NCBI RefSeq assembly: GCF_001625195.1
Contig: NC_054389.1
Location: forward strand, 11,156,520 to 11,220,519
Source of the DNA: Drechmeria coniospora
Taxonomy: Eukaryota > Ascomycota > Sordariomycetes > Hypocreales > Ophiocordycipitaceae
Direction: 5' to 3'
Length of the DNA: 64,000 bases
The stretch's first letter is position 1. Each line of letters starts with the position of its first letter. Below, in pieces: positions 57,690 to 64,000 of the stretch. The position numbers were made by a program, and so were the translations under genes. The notes below the pieces were generated by a model. The model did not search any database. It had not been told where the DNA came from and was given only the letters and a program-made list of their open reading frames with translations.

Positions 57690-60021
57690 CTACCAGAAAA
57701 GAGACCAGAATGAGCTCTTCTCTTGCACCGGCTGCCACTGAACTTCCTGCGTAACTCGAAAGTAGGACCTGAACATGCCTTCAAAGGCCTCTACCACACC
57801 CTCGCCCGTCTTGGCCGAGCACTCGAAATAGGCCTCTGCGCCAATTCTTTGTCGAATAGTCTCGGCCTGTCAAGGGGTCATGTTAGCCCAATGCTGGGGT
57901 CTCTTGGTGCGAAAGAATGAATGCCTCCCAAAGCCGGTCACGAGGTGAGGTCGAGGGTCATGCTACCTTGCTCGTCGAGATGGGGCTCCCTCCGTATTGC
58001 ATCATTTCGCCAATCGTCCTGGGGTCATCCCGTAGGTCTTTCTTCAGGCCTAGCAAAAATATGGGGCACCTTTTGGAGTTGAACAATTCAATCTCCGTTA
58101 TCCACTACGGGATCATCGTCAGCTTGAGCTAGGCGGCCAGTAGTGTTGTTCGTCTCGCACCTTTTCTGTGACATTCTCCAGGCTCGTGGGATCGTCGATG
58201 GTAAAGCAGATGCAGAAAATATCCGTGTCGGGGTACGAAAGTGGCCGCAGACGATCGTACTCCTCCTGGCCGGCCGTATCCCACAAGGCGACCTCGATGG
58301 ACGTCGTGTCCATGACAAAATCGGCGAGATAATTCTCAAAGACGGTGGGGACGTATATCTGTCTGCGGTCAGCGCGTGCCGGGTATGGACATGGGGATCG
58401 GGCGGATTGTTTTGTGGGACCGCCGCCGTCCGTCTTACATGCGGCATGACTCCTTTGGATGCGCGACTAGCCGGTAGTTAGTACAGGCATGGTAAGTATT
58501 TGCTTGGGGGAGGGGGGAGGCAGAAATTGACAAGGGAGTCATCTCACACAAGGAAGCACGTCTTGCCGCATGCGCCGTCGCCGACAAAGACCATCTTGCG
58601 GCGAACAGACTGGTTTGTCCTGACACATCTCCTGTCGGTCACTTCTCTGGGCTCCTTGGGGCGGGGTGAGAAGAGGGCGGACAAGGAGAAGGATTTGCGT
58701 TTATGGTTTGACTGGCGCGGGACGAGGGTGTCTCTGGCGATTTCAGGCTGTGGTGCCGTCATTTCCATCGTCGTTTGCGGCAAGTCCACCTCCTCGTCAG
58801 CAGGGGAAGGAGTGGGCGTGACGATGCGTGGCACCTGTGCTGGCGGATCGTTCAGGTTCTGCGTTGGTCCATCCAGGCTGCGCCTCGGCGGCGGCGAGGG
58901 AAGTGGAAGCGGTATGGAGCGGTTCCCCCCTGCGGGAGCCTTTGCCGTGCCTCGGATCGACGACGACGCGTCTGGAGGTGGAAAGATGGCCAAGGCTGGA
59001 GGGGCCGAGGGAGTGCGGGTGGCGTTGGTGAGGGTGGATGAAAGGAGAGACTCTGACGTCTCGCCGCTGCTGTGGACCCAATTGAGGGTAAAGTCGGTGT
59101 CGAATCTCAGAAACTCGCCCAGCTCGGAGGCGAAATCGGGCATGTCGGGCAGAGTTGCGGCGCCTGGCTCGTTGGGCTCGTTGGCCATGACGGAGCTGGA
59201 GACGACACTGGCGGCGGAGCGGACGCAGTCGCGCAGGTTGACGACGGTGTCGAGGTCGGCCTCCCTCCGGCCGGCTCGGAAGAGAGCCTCGAGGCCGCAG
59301 AGCTTGACGTCAAGGTTGGTCGCCAGTCGACTGATGTCGCCATGCATGAGTTCAGCGTTGGCGAGAAGTTGGGTCGTATCCTCCTTGATGGAGACCTGGC
59401 CGAAGCTTTGTCGCCTTTCTGTCAGCGCCTCGACCGGAAGCAAAGGTGGAGGGAGGAAGATGGAAGAGGAAAGGGAAGGGAATGGAGGAGAAGGGAAGAA
59501 AAGAAAGGAAAGGAAAAGGAAAGGAAGAAGACGGAATGATAGGAATAGGGCGCGAGCAGAGACGACGTTGGCCAGACTCACACGGTGACGGTCTGAAGCG
59601 ACAGCTGGAGGGCATCCTTGTAGGCCTGAACTTCCTGGCGATATGTCATGAGCTGGTCGGAGGCGTTCTTCAAGCGCAGGTGGCGACGTGCTGCATCCAG
59701 AACGGCCACTTCCCTGTTGACCTCGACCAGGAGGCGCTCGACCTTGCTCAGGCTGTTTCCGCCGTCCGACAGCGAGCGGCGTATGTGGGCGAGGTGGAGG
59801 CCGATGTGGCCCGTCGTCGGCGGACCCGTTGCGTCGAGCTCCTCGAACGACTCCTCGATGGAGATGAGGACGACGCGGAGCGAGTTGACGTCGGCCAACA
59901 TGGCCGTCACCGTCGTGCCCACCTCCTTGGCCCCCTGCCGCAACTTCTTAAGCTCGACGCCGACCTTGAAGCAGACGGTGAGCAGGCCGACGACACCGGT
60001 GGTGATGGAAAAGGGATCCAT
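57690..60021 (-). CDS. HeLo-like (STAND N-terminal) domain fused to a Rho GTPase
   Basis: Six exons: 60021-59582, 59405-58548, 58466-58439 (28 nt), 58358-58161, 58104-57967 and 57866-57690 (612 aa; an alternative first intron, 59584/59395, gives 608). Residues 1-~210 ([36 protein letters not shown]) match the fungal STAND/PigL-type N-terminal (HeLo-like) domain. About 210-410 is a Pro/Ser linker. From 417 a full Rho domain follows: G1 GDGACGKT (422-429), switch [11 protein letters not shown] with Thr447, G3 DTAGQ (469-473), LKKD (528-531; Leu replaces the usual Asn), a Rho insert region and G5 ECSAK (569-573). It ends SSFWSLFW with no CAAX Cys, so it should not be prenylated. A membrane-acting signalling protein is inferred. 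Confidence 0.85.
58439..58466 (-). other. 28-nt microexon of the Rho-like gene
   Basis: This exon lies between a TACTAAC-branched TAG acceptor and a GTAAGA donor. It encodes RASKGVMPH between the P-loop and switch I. With it, the distance from G1 to switch I equals that in RhoA (17 residues after the Cys up to VPT), which strongly supports its reality. Confidence 0.85.
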
Positions 60022-61883
60022 GAGGGAGGAGACGCTTCTTTCTTCCACGCCCTTCTTTTTTTTTCTTTGTTCGTTTTTGGAAAGAGGCGGATGGGGGCAC
60101 TCTTTCCCTTCAGCACGACCCTGTGGGTTGCTCCTGCTCTCGCACCTCTTTGGCTTTGTTTGCTCGTTCTCCAGGCTTCTTCGTTTCTTCGCTCTGCTTA
60201 TTGCACCGCTCTGGTAGGCACGTCTCTGCTTCCTACTTTGGCGTCTACCGTCTATCAGATCGGTGACAGAGAGTGATGGAAATGGACAGAAAAAGGTGAC
60301 GAGCGAAAGGATGCGGACAAGGTGACTGACCTCGTAGGAAATATATCACTTGGTTCCCGCTTATCCACCATGTCCTGTCCGCCTCACCGTGTGGCGGCGG
60401 CCTCAGCCGCAGCCTGGCCGGTTCTCAGCAGGCCAATCATGGGCGCGAGTCCGCAGTATGCACTGCTTGTACTCGTGCCCATCTGTACATGATGCATTGG
60501 ATCATCTACTTGTACGGAGTACTTGGCTGCACGAAGCGAACGAGAGCGACGGACAAGTCTTTGGGTGTTCATTCTACCGTACGGAGTACTTGTTACATCC
60601 TCTCTCTCGGCTCGCCTAGGTTGAGAGAAGCTTTGTCCCATCATTACCCTGGACATGTATCTTGGGGACGCACATGCCGAACGACGACCTTGGCGAATGC
60701 TATCGAAAGGATGACTGACATCAACCCGCATCTCGTGGGGGAATCGGCACGGCAAGTCGGCAAAATGCGGCTCCTTGACGAATATTTGTCCATCCCAGCT
60801 GGCAGGTACTGAATAAGTCTTTGCAGACTTGCTTCGCATCGGCTGGTAAGCACACCAAGTGCGCAGTTCGCATCCCTCGCCGCCTCCCGCCGTGGCTGTA
60901 CAGGCAGCCGCACCTCCCCCTGAACGGACTGTGTATTAGTATTACCGTGTAGGCATGCCACACCGCATTAGTAGCACACCCTCGACGTAGGTGGTCAGGC
61001 TCCCTCCCGCATCCTCCATCCAACATCCTCGCCCCGCCGAATCCGTGAGCACCCGTCTTGCTTCGGTATAGATTTGAGAGGTGAGAATCCACCCACGACC
61101 TAGTCCATGCGTGATATATTTAGCTATACATACACCGACATGTACTATTGATTCGTGCGGTTCGCCGCGTCGTATATGGCATCACGTCGTCTTCGCAGCA
61201 AGCACCGGCCTGGAAGCCACGACTTGGTTGCTCGAGCATGCGAGGCGCCTGTGGAATCCCTACCGTTTCGCCCCCGACGGACGCATAGGAGCATGTGCAC
61301 TCCAGCCTACCCCCCCCCTCTCTGGTACGCTATCTGACTCATCTGGCCGCGCCGGACGCAGAGAGGCGGTGCTAGAGGTGACGGAAACTTCCTTTCCCAC
61401 CGGCAGGCAGCCGTCGTCTCTTGATTTCGAGTCACCTGGGCATGCGGCAGCCAGTACCCAAAATCCGAGACTCGCCAGCAGGCGCCATCGTGTCGTTCAG
61501 GTCGCCATAGCCACAGTCCCCATCTCCATTACAAACCTGTCCGATTTGGCTTCCATGCTGCCGAAACCGTCATGGCGGCACGTCGGCATCCAATCTTCGG
61601 ACCGTGCCGGCCCGCAACTCGAGGTCATCCGACAGCTCTCCCATGCATCCTTGTCAACAGGTGCGACGGTTCTTCGACGTCATATGTGACAAGTAGTGAC
61701 AATGCAGACATTTTAACAGTGCTGCCCACGCTCGTCACCTGCCCATCGAGCTGCTCAGCCTGCGCCTGTTCGTCGTCTCGTCATCAGGCCCGTCCTGGTG
61801 GAGTTCGTGACGTTGGTCCGGCCGACGGCCCGCACCGAGATCCACCTCTGCCGAATGGCATGAGTGGGCCAGACGACGCGGCC
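60022..61883. other. Intergenic DNA, no gene seen
   Basis: This is the upstream flank of the Rho-like gene and the 3' flank of the regulator ending at 61884. A small group of ACGGAGTAC words lies at about 60513-60592. The plus-strand frame 61081-61689 is long but has no recognisable domain. Confidence 0.4.
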
Positions 61884-64000
61884 TCACGACGGCGGCGCGG
61901 AATCGTCCATGTCTTCGTTGGACACGCCGCCGCCAATCTCCATGATGCCGTACATGTCCCATCGGAGAAAGCTTTGCAGATCGTCGAGGTCGAGGGCCCC
62001 GCACATGGGCAGCTGAGGCTGCTCGCTCGCCACCGGCATGATCCTCTGCGGCGGCGGCTGCATCGACGCCGGAACCGGCCGCTCGTGCTGCAGACTGCAC
62101 CGCGGCGCCGTCACCTCCTGGTGCCGACCGACGAGCGCGACGCTGGTGCCATCGCCGGAGCCGTCGGCGCCGTTGGGGTTGACGGCGCTCCAGGACGAGG
62201 CGTCCGAGAGGGAATCGTCGCCGTGGCCTTTGCTGCCGTCGGGCGCCAAGGCGTGGAGCGGAGGGAGAAGATGCCCGGCATCTCGGGCGCCGTTGAGCCT
62301 GCACTGGTCAGCGGAACCTTCCTGCCGGGACGGTGTGTGCGAACGCACATCTGGGATCGATGGGCCTCCAAACGATGCTCCGACCGCAAGCTGCTGACGA
62401 GCTCCTCCTCGCTCGCCGTCTGCTGCATCTTCGAAAGCCAGCGCTCGATCGTCGTCGACTGTCGTCGTTAGCATCCACGAAGAGGGACCGGAGGGAGCCG
62501 ACGCACCAGAGAGTGGGCGATGGGAAACAACGTCGACATGAGGCGCAGCACGCGGTTGTTGCTCTCGACGGCCTCGACGGCGGCCCGCATCGTCGCCTCG
62601 GCATCCGGCCGGTTCGGGTCCAACAGGCGGGCGACGTAGTACAGCATGACGCGGCTGCTGTCGTAGAGGAAAAAGGGCAGCAAGCTGTCGGAAAGGAGCC
62701 GGGTGCCGTGCTCGGCGGCGTCGGCGAGGAGGGCGGCGATCCGGGAGGCGTGGTGGAAGCAGCCGAGGCACATCGCCTGCAGGTGCTGCTGGTGCTCGGG
62801 CGGAAAGACGAACGGCCGCGGGAGCTTGAAGAGGTCGGGCATGGCCATCTTGTAGAGCTCGAGGTAGTTGTGGTGGTAGGTGCAGTGGACGAGGACGAGG
62901 GCGCCGAGCTGGTTGGAGTCGAGGCGGGCGTAGACAGTCTCGGTTGAGTACTCGACGAAGTCGGGCAGCTCGCGGCGCCAGAGGTGCAGGTCGGCGTCGA
63001 GCGCAGCCAGGGGGGATTCGGGCAGCCAGGGGGGCGGGCTGGCCTGCATGTGGTTGACGTAGCGGACGATGCGCTTCCACAAGGCGACGACGCGCACGTA
63101 GTAGGCCATGATGCCCATGTTGGCGGCCGGCCGGCGGGGCACGACGGCCGGCGGGAGGAACTGGAGGACGTGGCCGACGGCGAGCGTCTCGGTGATGGAG
63201 GGGATGCGCAGGCCAAAGTTGCGCTCGTTGGAGGGCAGCTGAATCTTGATGTCGCTCTCGCGGAGGAGCGTCAGCTGGTCGACGCCGCTGCCGGCCCAGG
63301 CGTCGAGCACGTAGCAGGCCCACATGAGGCGACGACGGCTCTCGCGCGAGGTGACGGTGGGTGCGGCGCCGTCGTGGTCGGCGCAGAGGACGTCGGCGTT
63401 GTGCTCGGCGTTGATCTTGAGCGCGTGGGCCATGCGGACGGCGAGGCCCGAGATCATGAGCGCCTGCCCGTACTCGCCGAGCCGGAAGTGGAAGTCGTGG
63501 AGGAGGATGGCCGTCTGCAGATGAAAAAAAATCCGTGTTAGCCACCGTCGTCTCGCGTGCCCCGTCAGGCTGTCGGGGTTCAGGCGTCAGGAGCGGGAGC
63601 TTGCCATGAGCCTCTGCACAGATATCCTGCCGAGGTTGGCGAGCATGGAGGACTCGGCGCGCTCAGCCCACCGGTTCCCGGCGGCGCCAAGGGCCGGGGA
63701 AGGTGCCACGGCGAGATCGTTGCTGGCGAGGACGAGGAATCTGCTCGTCCGAGTCAGCGGACAGGTTGGAGGCGGAGGCGGGGGCCGGGGCCGGGGCCAT
63801 GATGGGGGACAAAGGAGAACAACGTCCATCTCGCCTCCAGTGGGCTCGGAGCAGACCTACTTGGCCCCGTGGGCGCAGATGACGTGCAAAAGGGCCGACT
63901 CGTCATCCGACGTAAATCCCCTGTCAAGCTGATGCATAAACGACGGCTTGTGGACAAAAGCAAAGCAGCGTAGGGGATGGACGTTGGAAAAGTACTGTTC
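61884..64000 (-). CDS. Fungal-specific transcription factor (Fungal_trans), partial
   Basis: Five exons are seen, and the gene continues past the right edge: >64000-63861, 63740-63605, 63514-62507, 62458-62349 and 62298-61884. The phases fit throughout (449 codons seen with stop). The second visible intron starts with GC (ATG|GCAAGC), a GC-AG intron. The Fungal_trans region includes FVHKPSFMHQL, LHVICAHGAKFLVLA, LLHDFHFRLGEYGQALMISG, LAVRMAHALKINAEH, and the CYVLDAWAG helix with SRRRLMWA. After it come TTIERWLSKMQQTASEEELV and a C-terminal tail ending FLRWDMYGIMEIGGGVSNED. Any Zn2Cys6 cluster would lie beyond 64000. Target genes cannot be inferred. Confidence 0.85.

Overview
The window is nuclear DNA of a filamentous ascomycete. 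Genes carry short spliceosomal introns (about 50-190 bp, GT-AG with CTRAC-like branch points), third codon positions are GC-rich, and the gene content is fungal: two Zn2Cys6/Fungal_trans regulators, a Git1-type permease, COP9 subunit 1, Irs4, Ase1, a NIS1-like secreted protein, and a Prp8 carrying an intein. The closest matches I recognise are Sordariomycete, probably Hypocreales; that placement is inference. There are no tRNA, rRNA, telomeric or CRISPR arrays and no recognisable intact transposon.

Layout. 1-2.4 kb: gene-free DNA saturated with GTAC words. 3.4-5.1 kb: glycerophosphoinositol-type permease. 5.6-8.2 kb: a possible small membrane protein, a 132-bp-period minisatellite and a small secreted protein. 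10.2-13.6 kb: a five-exon Zn2Cys6 regulator with a long poly-Gln tail. 13.6-19.2 kb: gene-poor, with several tandem arrays. 19.2-32.6 kb: a compact housekeeping block (CSN1, PRP18, SAP18, a complex I B15/NDUFB4-like subunit, and PRP8 with a 158-residue mini-intein). 32.6-42.2 kb: a gene desert, mostly GTAC-rich. 42.2-53.6 kb: a Myb/SANT protein, a ketopantoate reductase-like enzyme, a NIS1-like secreted protein, Irs4 and Ase1. 53.6-57.7 kb: gene-poor, with a 75-bp minisatellite. 57.7-60.0 kb: an unusual six-exon gene that joins a HeLo-like/STAND N-terminal domain to a complete Rho GTPase with no CAAX box. 61.9-64.0 kb: a second Fungal_trans regulator that runs off the right edge.

Functional themes. 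PRP18 and PRP8 both act in the catalytic stages of splicing, and SAP18 links to splicing and Sin3 repression. The block 19-33 kb is arranged as convergent and divergent pairs with short intergenic gaps. Ase1 and the Rho-like protein point to cytoskeleton or polarity, Irs4 to phosphoinositide signalling, and the permease to uptake of glycerophosphoinositol.

The two most unusual features are (i) the HeLo-like-Rho fusion, a candidate membrane-acting or cell-death-related GTPase, and (ii) the GTAC islands: kilobases of intergenic DNA built from a small vocabulary of words centred on GTAC (CAAGTAC, ACGGAGTAC, CATGTAC and their complements) that alternate with ordinary gene blocks.
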